A DNA stretch of 64,000 nucleotides from Gordonia lacunae. Lineage in GTDB: Bacteria; Actinomycetota; Actinomycetes; Mycobacteriales; Mycobacteriaceae. The stretch covers positions 62,001 to 126,000 of the forward strand of contig NZ_NGFO01000012.1 of the NCBI RefSeq assembly GCF_002149015.1, in the 5' to 3' direction. The translations under genes were made by a program, and so were the position numbers. Numbering within the stretch: the stretch's first letter is position 1; the number at the start of each line of letters is the position of its first letter. Shown here piece after piece: positions 27,710-36,832 of this stretch. The notes under the pieces were generated by a model. It was not told where the DNA came from. It was given only the letters and a program-made list of their open reading frames with translations, and ran no database searches.

Positions 27710-29646
27710 GAATTCTGCCCACCGGCGCGATCCGAACGACCAAGCGCCGCTGCCGATTCACCGAACACGAGATACTCCTGGTGCAGGATCCGGGTGGTCA
27801 GTGCGGGAGTGACCCGGTGCCCGATCTCGGCGACGAGCCCGACGAGCGAGTCGACACGTTTGGGCCGATCGACGATGGCGTGCAGGACGCGCGCCGCGGC
27901 GCGGTCGACGTTCCAGGTCCCGGGCTGATTCTCGTAGGCCTTGGTGGGTGCGATCATCCGCGTCTTCACCAGGGGAAGACGGACATTGGAGAAGGTCACA
28001 TGGTCGGAGACGGTCTCGGTACCGGTGACGTCGCTGAACGCCTCCAGTGCGGCCTTCGACGCCGCGTATGCCCCGAATCGCGGCCCGCGCGACTGCACCG
28101 CGACCGACGTCACGTTCACCACGTGGCCTGCCTGCCGGGCGACCATGTGCGGCAGTAATCCGAGCACGAGGTTCACCGCGCCGAAGTAGTTGACCGCCAT
28201 CACCCGGTGGTAGTCGTGCGACCGATCCACCGAGTTCAGGGTGGCTCTACGGATCGACCGCCCGGCGTTGTTGACCAGGACGTCCACGTGACCGTGCGCG
28301 GCCAGGACGGTCTTGACCAGCGCGTTGACCGACTCCTCGTCGGTGATGTCGCACTGGTACGAGGTCACCTGGCCGGGCGGGATGCCCTTCTTGCTCGTGG
28401 TCGAGTTCAATTCCTCGGTCGCCGAGGCGAGTTCTTCGGCATTGCGGGCGACGATGAGGACGTTTGCACCGCGGGCGACACACATCCGGGCGGTGGCCTT
28501 GCCGATCCCGCTCGACCCTCCGGTGATGAGGATGTTCTTGCCGACGAGCGGCCCGCGCGGATCGGCGCGACGGTTGCGCGACCGGTCGAGGTGTCGCGAC
28601 CAGTAGGTCCACAGGCGCGGAGCGTATTCGGCGAAGTCGGGCACGGTGATGCCGAGGTCGTGCAGAACCGCGACGGTGGTGTCGGCGCGGAAGTCGACCG
28701 GGATCGTCACCGCATCGAGCAGTGCCCCGGGGATCCCCTGCTGAGCGGCGACGAGGTTGCGTCCGACACGCGCGATCCCCATGCCGGACAACGCCATCAC
28801 GGGTTCCACCGCCGACCGCGGGATGGCGTCGAAGCCGCGCGGGGCGCGGAAGGCCGGTGCCAGGGCGTTGTACATCTCGGTGGTCGTGAGCGACTTCGGG
28901 TCGCTGAGATGGAACACCAGTCCGCTGCGGGTGGGATTGACGCCGATGAGTGCCACCATCGCGTCGGCGACGTAGTCGACGGGCACGATGTTCAGCGTGC
29001 CCAGGTCGGGCATCGGCAGCCGCAGAACCGAGGGCAATCGGCCGAGCGCTCCCAGATGGCCGAAGAAGTAGTAGGGACCGTCGATCTTGTCCATCTCGCC
29101 GGTACGCGAGTCACCGACCACGATCGACGGCCGGTAGACGCGCCAACGGAGTCCCTCACGTTCACGGACCACGCGCTCGGCCTCGAACTTGGTGCGGTGA
29201 TAGGCGGTCGGGAATCCCTGTCCGACTTCGAAGTCCATCTCGGTGAAGCGTCCACGGTGGTCACCGGCCACGGCGATCGAGGAGACGTGGTGGAACAGCG
29301 CATCGTGTGCGATCGCGAAGTCGGCGGCGCGCGAGGTCCCGACCACGTTGGCGGCACGCTGGGACTCCGCGTCGGCGGCCATGTCGTAGATCGCGGCGAG
29401 GTGGATGACATGGTCGATCGCGGGGACCGCGTCGGGTGCGATGCCGAGTCCGGGCGCGGTCAGGTCGCCGACCACGGGTGTCACGCGGTCACCGGCGCCG
29501 AGGTCGTCGAGCATCGCGACGAAGGCCGCGCGCGACGACTCGCGTACCAGTGCGTGGATCGTGTCGTCGGGAGAGGCTGTCAGGAGACGGTCGAGAACGC
29601 GTCGTCCGATGAATCCGCTGCCCCCGGTGATGAAGTAGCTCGTCAT
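27706..29646 (-). CDS. Two-domain SDR protein, fatty acyl-CoA reductase-like (AcrA1 type)
   Basis: A 646-residue fusion. The N-terminal extended SDR (about 1-350) has FITGGSGFIGRRVL and YHRTKFEAE, the NAD-binding and Tyr-x3-Lys motifs of a thioester-reductase-like domain. The C-terminal classical SDR (about 370-600) has ITGGSSGIGKATA, NNAGRS and YAASK. This architecture matches M. tuberculosis Rv3391 (acrA1), proposed to reduce long-chain acyl-CoA to aldehyde or alcohol for wax-type lipids. It sits near imuB as there. A lipid role is inferred from family only. Confidence 0.84.
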   Translation of the reverse strand: MTSYFITGGSGFIGRRVLDRLLTASPDDTIHALVRESSRAAFVAMLDDLGAGDRVTPVVGDLTAPGLGIAPDAVPAIDHVIHLAAIYDMAADAESQRAANVVGTSRAADFAIAHDALFHHVSSIAVAGDHRGRFTEMDFEVGQGFPTAYHRTKFEAERVVREREGLRWRVYRPSIVVGDSRTGEMDKIDGPYYFFGHLGALGRLPSVLRLPMPDLGTLNIVPVDYVADAMVALIGVNPTRSGLVFHLSDPKSLTTTEMYNALAPAFRAPRGFDAIPRSAVEPVMALSGMGIARVGRNLVAAQQGIPGALLDAVTIPVDFRADTTVAVLHDLGITVPDFAEYAPRLWTYWSRHLDRSRNRRADPRGPLVGKNILITGGSSGIGKATARMCVARGANVLIVARNAEELASATEELNSTTSKKGIPPGQVTSYQCDITDEESVNALVKTVLAAHGHVDVLVNNAGRSIRRATLNSVDRSHDYHRVMAVNYFGAVNLVLGLLPHMVARQAGHVVNVTSVAVQSRGPRFGAYAASKAALEAFSDVTGTETVSDHVTFSNVRLPLVKTRMIAPTKAYENQPGTWNVDRAAARVLHAIVDRPKRVDSLVGLVAEIGHRVTPALTTRILHQEYLVFGESAAALGRSDRAGGQNS

Positions 29647-29787
29647 GTGAGAGATCCCATCAGATGGGCGGGCCGACGGCCCGCTGGCTGTCCGCGCCCC
29701 GCGGGCCGCGGATCTGTCTGGTACTCAGAGTGACACTAACTTGCGGTGATGGCAACGACTACGCGCCTCGGCGTCGCGCACCCGAAT

Positions 29788-29892
29788 GCGTCGACCGTGC
29801 GTCTCATTCCGTCGACTGTGCACCCGATCGCGTCGACTGTGCGCCCGAATGCGTCGATTGTGCGCCCGATCGCGTCGACTGTGCACCCCGAT
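29788..29892. repeat. Five-copy 21-bp tandem repeat across the end of the metal ATPase gene
   Basis: Units of GCGTCGACTGTGCGCCCGAA type start at 29788, 29809, 29830, 29851 and 29872. In the ATPase frame each unit encodes a seven-residue RSGAQST-like block. The stop codon (29804-29806) lies inside the first unit, so the array continues past the gene. A degenerate sixth copy may lie at about 29772-29787. Confidence 0.9.
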
Positions 29893-31813
29893 CACCCGAC
29901 CAGGCCGACCGCCGGAGCAGGCGGGCGCCGTTGAGGGCGACGAGCACGGTAGAGCCCTCGTGGCCGGCGACGGCCAGCGGAAGGGGCAGGGTTCCGATCA
30001 GATCCCAGGTCACGAGGGTGACGATCACCGTGGCGGCGATGCAGAGGTTGGCGATCACGTAACGGCGTGCCAGGCGCGACAACCGGATCAGGGCGGCGAC
30101 CGCGGTGAGATCGTCGCGCACGATGATCGCGTCAGCCGTTTGAACTGCGAGATCGGCCCCCCGGCGGCCCATCGCGACGCCGGTCCCGGCTGCCATGAGC
30201 GCCGGTGCGTCGTTGATCCCGTCGCCGACCACCAGCACGTGCCCGCCCGCCTCGGCGACGACCCGGACCTTGTCCTCCGGCAGCAGGTCGGCGTGTACGT
30301 CGTCGATGCCGGTCCGAGCGGCGACATCGGTCGCGACCGACGGACGGTCGCCGGTCAGCAGCAGGACCGGACCCGACGTGACGTCGCCGATCAGACGTAC
30401 CGCTTCGGCCGCATCGTCCCGGAGGCGGTCGACGAGCTCGATCCGGCCGATCTCCCGGTCGTCGACGAGCACGCCGACCACGGTGCCGGTCGAGTCGGCG
30501 AGGGTGCGCTCGACGGTGACCCGGCGTCCACCGACCGTGCCGGTCACGCCGCGCCCGGGCAGTGCCCGGAAGTCGTCGACCGCAGCGACGTCCAGCCCCC
30601 GGTCGGCCGCGGCCGTCACGATCGCGCGACCCAGCGGGTGCTCGCTGGGGTGCTCGACCGCTGCGGCGAGCGCCAGCACCTCCGACGGCTCGCGACCACC
30701 GAGTGCCGTCACGTCGACGACCTGCGGACGCCCCTCGGTCAGGGTGCCGGTCTTGTCGAAGGCGACGACGGACGTGCGTCCGACCGACTCCATCACCGCG
30801 GCGGATTTGACCAGGACGCCGTGGCGACCCGCGTTGGCGATCGACGCCAGCAACGGCGGCATCGTCGACAGGACCACGGCGCAGGGTGAGGCCACGATCA
30901 TGAACACGATGGCTCGCAGGAGTGCCTCGTCGAAGGTGCTGTCGAACAACACCATCGGGATACCCAGTACCAGTAGCGTGGCGACCACGACGATGACGGA
31001 GTACGCCTGCTCGACCTTCTCCAGGAAGAGCTGGGTCGGTGCCTTCGTCTCGGAGGCCTCGGCGACGAGTGTCGCGATGCGGGCGATGACCGATTCCGAC
31101 GCCGGTCGGGCGACCTCGACGATCAGGGCGCCGGTGCCGTTGACGGTGCCGGACAGCACGTCGTCGCCTGTTTCGCGCACGACGGGGACCGACTCGCCGG
31201 TCACCGCCTGCTGGTCGACCTCGCTCCGGCCTCGCCGAACCACTCCGTCGGCGCCGATGCGTTCGCCGGGGCGGACGAGGATGCGCTGCCCGACTTCGAG
31301 GTCGCGACAGTCGATCTCGCGTGTCGTGCCGTCGGCTGCGGAGAGGGTGGCCCGCTCGGGGGCCAGTCCGAGCAGGGCGGTCACCGAGTCCGCGGTGCGC
31401 TGGGTGACGACGACCTCCAGTGCACCCGAGGTCGCGAAGATCACGATCAGCAGCGCACCGTCGAAGACCTGTCCGATCGACGCGGCCGCGATGGCGGCGA
31501 CGATCATCAGCAGATCGACGTCGAGTCGTCGTTGCCGCAGTTCCTGCAGGCCGGACCGGGTCGGTTCCCATCCGCCGCTCAGGTAGCACGCGAGATACGC
31601 GGTCCACCAGGACCATTCGGGTGCGTCGCAGAGTTGGAGCAACCACCCCGCGAGGAACAGTGCCAGTGCGATGCCCGCCCAGCGCACCTCGGGCAGCCGG
31701 AGCCCGGTCCGCAAGATCGACGGTGGGGCGGCGTTCGCGCGTTCGGTTCTTCGTGTCCGTGTGGCGTGGGCTGCCGCCCGTTCCGTCGTCTCGGTCGCCT
31801 CCGCCGTGCCCAT
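29804..31813 (-). CDS. P1B-4-type heavy-metal exporting ATPase (CtpJ/CtpD-like)
   Basis: A 669-residue P-type ATPase. Phosphorylated Asp353 is in DKTGTLTE and the actuator motif is TGES. Membrane metal motifs are SPC at 309-311 instead of CPC, and HEGS at 618-621; together these define the P1B-4 group, which exports cobalt, nickel or iron(II). There is no N-terminal metal-binding domain, as is usual for the group. The last roughly 30 residues are tandem GAQSTRS-type repeats, unlike relatives. It is divergent from nmtR, whose product is expected to repress it. ATG 31813 was chosen because the frame further upstream crosses the operator. Confidence 0.88.
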   Translation of the reverse strand: MGTAEATETTERAAAHATRTRRTERANAAPPSILRTGLRLPEVRWAGIALALFLAGWLLQLCDAPEWSWWTAYLACYLSGGWEPTRSGLQELRQRRLDVDLLMIVAAIAAASIGQVFDGALLIVIFATSGALEVVVTQRTADSVTALLGLAPERATLSAADGTTREIDCRDLEVGQRILVRPGERIGADGVVRRGRSEVDQQAVTGESVPVVRETGDDVLSGTVNGTGALIVEVARPASESVIARIATLVAEASETKAPTQLFLEKVEQAYSVIVVVATLLVLGIPMVLFDSTFDEALLRAIVFMIVASPCAVVLSTMPPLLASIANAGRHGVLVKSAAVMESVGRTSVVAFDKTGTLTEGRPQVVDVTALGGREPSEVLALAAAVEHPSEHPLGRAIVTAAADRGLDVAAVDDFRALPGRGVTGTVGGRRVTVERTLADSTGTVVGVLVDDREIGRIELVDRLRDDAAEAVRLIGDVTSGPVLLLTGDRPSVATDVAARTGIDDVHADLLPEDKVRVVAEAGGHVLVVGDGINDAPALMAAGTGVAMGRRGADLAVQTADAIIVRDDLTAVAALIRLSRLARRYVIANLCIAATVIVTLVTWDLIGTLPLPLAVAGHEGSTVLVALNGARLLRRSAWSGDRGAQSTRSGAQSTHSGAQSTRSGAQSTE

Positions 31814-31857
31814 CGCGTCTCCCGTCTGCCGTGACCGTCGCTGTCGACAGTAACAGT

Positions 31858-31881
31858 TCATATGAAGAGGTTTTCATGTGA
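31858..31881. promoter_or_regulatory. Inverted-repeat operator for the ArsR/SmtB repressor NmtR
   Basis: TCATATGAA at 31858-31866 and TTTCATGTGA at 31872-31881 form an imperfect palindrome in the 93-bp region between the divergent ATPase and nmtR genes. AT-rich inverted repeats of this kind are typical ArsR/SmtB sites. A TAGCAT -10 element at 31893-31898 places the nmtR transcript start at or next to its ATG. Confidence 0.6.
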
Positions 31882-31906
31882 TGTCGAGCCGGTAGCATCT
31901 CGCTGC

Positions 31907-32269
31907 ATGGGACACGGCATCGACGAGGGGATGCGGCCGGCTGCGCGGCTCGACCCGGAATCGGCCGCGCACGTCGCCACCACGCTGCAGGCGCTGGCGA
32001 CCCCGAGCCGACTGCTCATCCTCACCGAACTGCGCTCCGGTCCGCGTTCGGTCACCGACCTCGCCGACGCCGTCGGTATGGAGCAGTCAGCCGTCTCCCA
32101 TCAGCTCCGGTTGCTCCGCAATCTCGGGTTGGTCACCGGCACGCGGTCCGGCCGGTCGGTCAGTTACAGCCTGTACGACAGTCATGTGGCCCAACTCCTC
32201 GACGAGGCGGTCTACCACAGCGAACACCTGCGTCTCGGGCTCGCCGAGCGTCCGCAATCGGCGGGCTGA
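31907..32269 (+). CDS. nmtR: NmtR, nickel/cobalt-sensing ArsR/SmtB repressor
   Basis: A 120-residue winged-helix repressor that releases DNA when nickel or cobalt binds. The start MGHG supplies the N-terminal Gly2/His3 ligands known in M. tuberculosis NmtR, fixing ATG 31907 as the start. Asp91, His93, His104 and His107 of the alpha-5 site are all present; His116 of the tuberculosis protein is replaced by proline. The recognition helix is in MEQSAVSHQLRLLRNLGLV. It is divergent from a P1B-4 metal exporter with a palindromic operator between them. Confidence 0.92.
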   Translation: MGHGIDEGMRPAARLDPESAAHVATTLQALATPSRLLILTELRSGPRSVTDLADAVGMEQSAVSHQLRLLRNLGLVTGTRSGRSVSYSLYDSHVAQLLDEAVYHSEHLRLGLAERPQSAG

Positions 32270-32375
32270 TCCGGCGGCGCCCGATCCGGTGCCACAATGC
32301 TCTCCAGCGCCAGGTGTGGTCTCGACGGCTCGCCCGGAATGCACCTGCGGCAGTCGACGAACCGAAAGGCATCGC

Positions 32376-33176
32376 ATGAGCAGTGATCGAACGGACACGC
32401 CCGGAGAGCCGCCGCTGCTGATCGAACACTCCGGACGGGTGCGCACGCTGGTTCTCAACCGTCCGGAGGTCCGGAATGCGCTCAGTTCCGGCCTGATCGA
32501 CGCTCTCCGTACCGAGTTGGCGAACGCGGGTCGCGCCGACGACGTCGACGTGGTCATCCTCACCGGTGCGGGGTCGGCGTTCTGCGCCGGGCTGGATCTG
32601 GCCGAGTTGGGCTCGTCGACCGAGAGCGCTCGACTACTCGATCATGCGGACGTGCCCGTCGGGCATCCGTGGCGTCCGATCCCGAAGCCGATCATCGGCG
32701 CTGTCAACGGCGTCGCCGCCACCGGTGGCCTAGAGCTCGCCCTCGCGTGTGACGTCCTGATCGCGTCCGACCGGGCCCGCTTCGTGGACACCCATTCGCG
32801 GGTCGGGGTCTTGCCGGGCTGGGGTCTGACATCCCGATTGCCGGAGGCGGTCGGCCGAGGTTTCGCCCGACGCATGAGCTTGTCCGGGGAGTTCGTCGAT
32901 GCGGAGACGGCGCTGCGGGTCGGTTTGGTGACCGAGGTGGTGGCCCACGATCGGCTGATGGCCTCGGCGATGGATCTCGCGATGTCCATCGCCGGGAGTG
33001 ACCAGCTCGCGGTACGGACCATGCTCGACTCGTATCGGCGTGCCGAGCAGCATCTCGTCGGCCCCGCGCTCGACGCGGAGAAGGACACGTCGGTCCAGTG
33101 GATGGCAGATTTCGACCCCGCCCGGGTGGCCGATCGTCGGTCCGGCATCGTCGAGCGGGGCCGGGCCGGCAGGTGA
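32376..33176 (+). CDS. Enoyl-CoA hydratase/isomerase family protein
   Basis: A 266-residue crotonase-fold protein. Oxyanion-hole segments are GSAFCAGLDLAEL and VNGVAATGGLELALACD, followed by the hydrophobic FVDTHSRVGVLPGWG helix region. Crotonases act on acyl-CoA thioesters, usually in beta-oxidation. The exact substrate is not visible, and the acidic catalytic pair cannot be placed with certainty. ATG 32376 follows GAAAGG at good spacing. It lies between nmtR and dnaE2; I recall an echA gene near dnaE2 in M. tuberculosis as well. Confidence 0.84.
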   Translation: MSSDRTDTPGEPPLLIEHSGRVRTLVLNRPEVRNALSSGLIDALRTELANAGRADDVDVVILTGAGSAFCAGLDLAELGSSTESARLLDHADVPVGHPWRPIPKPIIGAVNGVAATGGLELALACDVLIASDRARFVDTHSRVGVLPGWGLTSRLPEAVGRGFARRMSLSGEFVDAETALRVGLVTEVVAHDRLMASAMDLAMSIAGSDQLAVRTMLDSYRRAEQHLVGPALDAEKDTSVQWMADFDPARVADRRSGIVERGRAGR

Positions 33177-33206
33177 ATCGGCCCCGGGGCCACTCCCGCT
33201 GTCGTG

Positions 33207-33222
33207 TCGAACTAATGTTCGA
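33207..33222 (+). promoter_or_regulatory. Consensus LexA SOS box at the dnaE2 promoter
   Basis: TCGAACtaatGTTCGA is a perfect match to the mycobacterial SOS box. It abuts TACGCT at 33223-33228, a plausible -10 element, so LexA would cover the core promoter. The -10 lies six bases before GTG 33235. Confidence 0.9.
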
Positions 33223-33234
33223 TACGCTTGCTGT

Positions 33235-36200
33235 GTGGGCTGGGATCAAGGACCACCGACGTGGTCGGAGATGGAGCGGGTGCTCGCGGGTCGGGCGCCC
33301 GGCAGTGCCGACCGGCCCGGCACCGAATTCGGTCCCGATCTCAGTGAATGGGCGCCGTTCCCCGGCGACGGCGGAGACAGCCCGGCCTGGTCGCGCAAGC
33401 GCGGGGCCTACCAGGCCGAGGACATCTCCCGTGGCACCTCGGCGGTGCCCTACGCCGAACTCCACGCGCACAGTTCGTACAGCTTTCTCGACGGCGCGTC
33501 GATGCCGGAGGAGCTGGTCGAGGAAGCACAACGACTCGGTCTCCGTGCCCTCGCCGTCACCGATCACGACGGGTTCTACGGCATCGTGCGCTTCGCCGAG
33601 GCGGCCCGCGAGTTCGAGATGCCGACGGTTTTCGGTGCCGAGCTGTCGCTGGAGCCCGACGTCGCGCGGACCGGCCAGAACGATCCGCCGGGGGAGCATC
33701 TGCTGGTCCTCGCCCGGGATGGCGAGGGCTACCGACGCCTGTCGCGGACCATCGCCGACGCGCACATGGTCGCGGGTGAGAAGGGGCTGCTGCGCTACGA
33801 CCGCGAAGCCCTGGCCGGTGCCGGCGGCGGACACTGGCTCATCCTCACCGGTTGCCGGAAGGGCGCTCTCCGTCGTTCCCTCGATCGCGGCGGCGTCCCG
33901 GCCGCCGAGCAGGCCCTGCGGGAACTGATCGAGACCTACGGGCACGACAACGTCGTCGTGGAACTGACCGCGCAGGGCATGGCCGACGACGACGAACGCA
34001 ACGCGGTGCTCGCCGGCCTCGCCGCCGACGCGGGGGTGCCGACCGTGGCCACCACCGGCGCCCACTTCGCCGCACCCCGACGCCGGCGGCTGGCGATGGC
34101 GATGGCCGCCGTCCGGGCTCGCACCGACATCGACACCATCGCCGGGTGGATGCCCGGGGTCGCCGGAGCGCATCTGCGCAGCGGTGACGAGATGGCCCGG
34201 CTGCTGCCCGCGCATCCCGACGCCATCGACAACGCCGTGGGCATCGCCGCGGACTGCGCATTCCATCTCGGTCTCATCGCGCCGCAGTTGCCGCCGTTCG
34301 ATGTCCCCGACGGGTACACCGAGGCGAGCTGGCTGCGCGAACTCACCATGACCCGCGCACGACGCCGGTACGGCACCCCGGCCGAACATCCGCAGGCCTA
34401 CCGGCAGATCGAGCACGAGCTCGCGATCATCGAGACGCTCACCTTTCCCGGCTACTTCCTGGTGGTCGCCGACATCGTCGACTACTGCAAGGACAACGAC
34501 ATCCTGTGTCAGGGCCGGGGGAGTGCGGCGAACTCGGCCGTCTGTTACGCCCTGGGGATCACCAACGTCGACCCGGTCGCCAACACACTGCTCTTCGAAC
34601 GGTTCCTGGCCCCCGAGCGCGACGGTCCGCCGGACATCGACATCGACATCGAATCGGACCGACGCGAGGAGGCCATCCAGTACGTCTACCGCCGCTACAC
34701 CCGGGCCCGCAGCGCGCAGGTCGCCAACGTCATCACCTACCGGGGGAAGTCGGCGATCCGGGACATGGCCCGGGCGCTCGGGTACGCGCCCGGTCAGCAG
34801 GATGCCTGGGCCAAGATGCCCGACACCGCTCCCGCCGACGTCGCCGAGCTGGCCGGTGAGATCCTCGGTATGCCAAGGCATCTGGGCATCCACTCGGGAG
34901 GCATGGTGATCTGCGACCGGCCGATCGCCGATGTCTGCCCCACCGAGTGGGCGCGGATGGAGAACCGCAGCGTGCTGCAGTGGGACAAGGACGACTGTGC
35001 TGCCATCGGGCTGGTCAAGTTCGACATGCTGGGTCTCGGCATGCTCTCCGCGCTGCACTATGCGATCGACCTGGTCGCCGAACACAAGGGCATCGACGTC
35101 GACCTCGCCACCCTCGACCTCGGCGAACCCGCCGTCTACGAGATGCTCTGCCGCGCAGACTCGGTCGGCGTGTTCCAGGTGGAGTCCCGTGCGCAGATGG
35201 CCACACTCCCGCGGTTGAAACCGCGCTGCTTCTACGATCTCGTCGTCGAGGTGGCCCTGATCCGGCCCGGCCCCATCCAGGGCGGCTCGGTGCATCCGTT
35301 CATCAAGCGGCGCAACGGGGAAGAGGCGGTGACGGTCGAGCATCCGTCGATGAGCAAGGCACTCGAACGCACCCTGGGAGTGCCGCTGTTCCAGGAGCAG
35401 CTGATGCAGCTGGCCGTCGACGTGGCCGGATTCGACGCCTCCGAGGCCGATCAGTTACGCCGGGCGATGGGGTCCAAACGGTCGCCGGAGAAGATGGAAC
35501 GTCTGCGGCAACGCTTCTATGAGGGCATGGAGAACCTGCACGGCATCACCGGGGACACCGCCGACCGGATCTTCGAGAAGATGGCGGCCTTCGCCAATTT
35601 CGGTTTCCCGGAGAGTCACTCGCAGAGCTTCGCGTCACTGGTGTTCTACTCGTCGTGGTTCAAGCTGCACCATCCGGCGGCATTCTGCGCCGCGTTGCTG
35701 CGCGCCCAGCCGATGGGTTTCTACTCGCCGCAGACCCTGGTGGCCGACGCCCGGCGGCACGGTGTCGCAATCCATCGTCCCGACATCAATGCCTCCCTCG
35801 CGCACGCCACCCTGGAGAACGAGGGACTCGACGTCCGGCTGGGACTCGACGGGGTGCGTGGGATCGGGGAGGATGCGGCGCAGCGCATCGTCGAACGGCG
35901 GTCCGACGGCCCGTACCTCGACATCACCGATCTCTCCCGCCGCGCCCGGCTGACGACGAAGGAACTCGAGGGGCTCGCCGGTGCCGGTGCCTTCGACGGG
36001 TTCGGTCTCAGCCGGCGCCAGGCCCTGTGGGAGGCGGGAGCCGCCGCGACGGTCCGCGACGACCAGCTGGCCCTGGAGTCGGCGCAGGCGACCCCCACCC
36101 TCCCGGGACTGTCCGACGTCGAACTCGCGGCCACCGACGCCTGGGCCACCGGGATCACACCCACGTCGTATCCGACGCAGTTCCTGCGTCCCCGGCTCGA

Positions 36201-36522
36201 CGCGATGGGTGTCCTGGCCGCCGACCGGCTCCTGTCGGTGCCCGACGGTTCGCAGGTGCTGATCGGTGGTGCGGTGACCCACCGTCAACGACCCGCCACC
36301 GCATCCGGGGTGACCTTCATCAACCTCGAGGACGAGACCGGAATGGTCAACGTGGTGTGTTCGGTCGGCCTGTGGGCGCGGTACCGTGTACTCGCGCAGA
36401 CGGCGCCCGCACTGCTGGTCCGCGGACGGGTGCAGAACGCCGAGGGTGCTGTGACGGTCGTCGCAGATCGTCTGCAACGCATGGATCTTCGGGTCGGAAG
36501 CAGATCCAGGGACTGGCAGTAG
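33235..36522 (+). CDS. dnaE2: DnaE2, error-prone DNA polymerase III alpha subunit
   Basis: C-family polymerase of 1095 residues that performs damage-induced mutagenic synthesis with ImuA'/ImuB. The start MGWDQGPPTWSEMERVL matches the family; GTG 33235 lies right after a -10 element, suggesting a leaderless transcript. The PHP domain begins AELHAHSSYSFLDGAS near residue 77. Catalytic aspartates lie in PDIDID at 466-471 and a fingers motif RRAMGSKRSPEKM follows. An OB domain (VLIGGAVTHRQRPAT, then FINLEDETGMVNVV) lies near the C-terminus. The perfect LexA box places it in the SOS regulon. Confidence 0.95.
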   Translation: MGWDQGPPTWSEMERVLAGRAPGSADRPGTEFGPDLSEWAPFPGDGGDSPAWSRKRGAYQAEDISRGTSAVPYAELHAHSSYSFLDGASMPEELVEEAQRLGLRALAVTDHDGFYGIVRFAEAAREFEMPTVFGAELSLEPDVARTGQNDPPGEHLLVLARDGEGYRRLSRTIADAHMVAGEKGLLRYDREALAGAGGGHWLILTGCRKGALRRSLDRGGVPAAEQALRELIETYGHDNVVVELTAQGMADDDERNAVLAGLAADAGVPTVATTGAHFAAPRRRRLAMAMAAVRARTDIDTIAGWMPGVAGAHLRSGDEMARLLPAHPDAIDNAVGIAADCAFHLGLIAPQLPPFDVPDGYTEASWLRELTMTRARRRYGTPAEHPQAYRQIEHELAIIETLTFPGYFLVVADIVDYCKDNDILCQGRGSAANSAVCYALGITNVDPVANTLLFERFLAPERDGPPDIDIDIESDRREEAIQYVYRRYTRARSAQVANVITYRGKSAIRDMARALGYAPGQQDAWAKMPDTAPADVAELAGEILGMPRHLGIHSGGMVICDRPIADVCPTEWARMENRSVLQWDKDDCAAIGLVKFDMLGLGMLSALHYAIDLVAEHKGIDVDLATLDLGEPAVYEMLCRADSVGVFQVESRAQMATLPRLKPRCFYDLVVEVALIRPGPIQGGSVHPFIKRRNGEEAVTVEHPSMSKALERTLGVPLFQEQLMQLAVDVAGFDASEADQLRRAMGSKRSPEKMERLRQRFYEGMENLHGITGDTADRIFEKMAAFANFGFPESHSQSFASLVFYSSWFKLHHPAAFCAALLRAQPMGFYSPQTLVADARRHGVAIHRPDINASLAHATLENEGLDVRLGLDGVRGIGEDAAQRIVERRSDGPYLDITDLSRRARLTTKELEGLAGAGAFDGFGLSRRQALWEAGAAATVRDDQLALESAQATPTLPGLSDVELAATDAWATGITPTSYPTQFLRPRLDAMGVLAADRLLSVPDGSQVLIGGAVTHRQRPATASGVTFINLEDETGMVNVVCSVGLWARYRVLAQTAPALLVRGRVQNAEGAVTVVADRLQRMDLRVGSRSRDWQ

Positions 36523-36592
36523 GTCTCGGCCGGGGGGAGTGCCGGGTGTCCGAGACGAGTCGGTGTTCGAGAACAATCAGGGAAAGAAGTCG

Positions 36593-36820
36593 ATGCCGCA
36601 ACAGGTCGTGGTGACCGTCAAACCGAAGAGCAGCAAGGGCCCGTTGGTCGAGACGGGGCCCGACGGCGCGATCACCGTCTACGTCCGTGAGCCCGCCACC
36701 GAGGGCCGGGCGAACAAGGCCGTCTCCGAACTGTTGGCCGCCCACCTCGGCGTTCCCAAGAGCAAGATCGCGCTCATCGGCGGTGCCACCGCGCGCACCA
36801 AGCGCTACCGCGTCGGCTGA
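36593..36820 (+). CDS. DUF167/UPF0235 family protein
   Basis: A 75-residue YggU-like protein of unknown function. Family features are visible: VTVKPKSSKGPLVE at the start and REPATEGRANKAVSELLAAHLGVPKSKI in the middle, then a basic TKRYRVG end. ATG 36593 is preceded by GGAAAGAAG, a good ribosome site, so the upstream extension to 36539 is unlikely. It follows dnaE2 by 70 bp in the same direction and may share its transcript. Confidence 0.82.
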   Translation: MPQQVVVTVKPKSSKGPLVETGPDGAITVYVREPATEGRANKAVSELLAAHLGVPKSKIALIGGATARTKRYRVG

Positions 36821-36832
36821 TCACCTTCTCGT

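Noticed and set aside
29654..29787. CRISPR-like appearance of the repeats near the ATPase 3' end
   Set aside because: Units are contiguous 21-bp tandem copies without unique spacers, and no cas genes are present.
32704..35343. 879-residue minus-strand frame opposite dnaE2
   Set aside because: Antisense shadow; dnaE2 on the plus strand is unmistakable.
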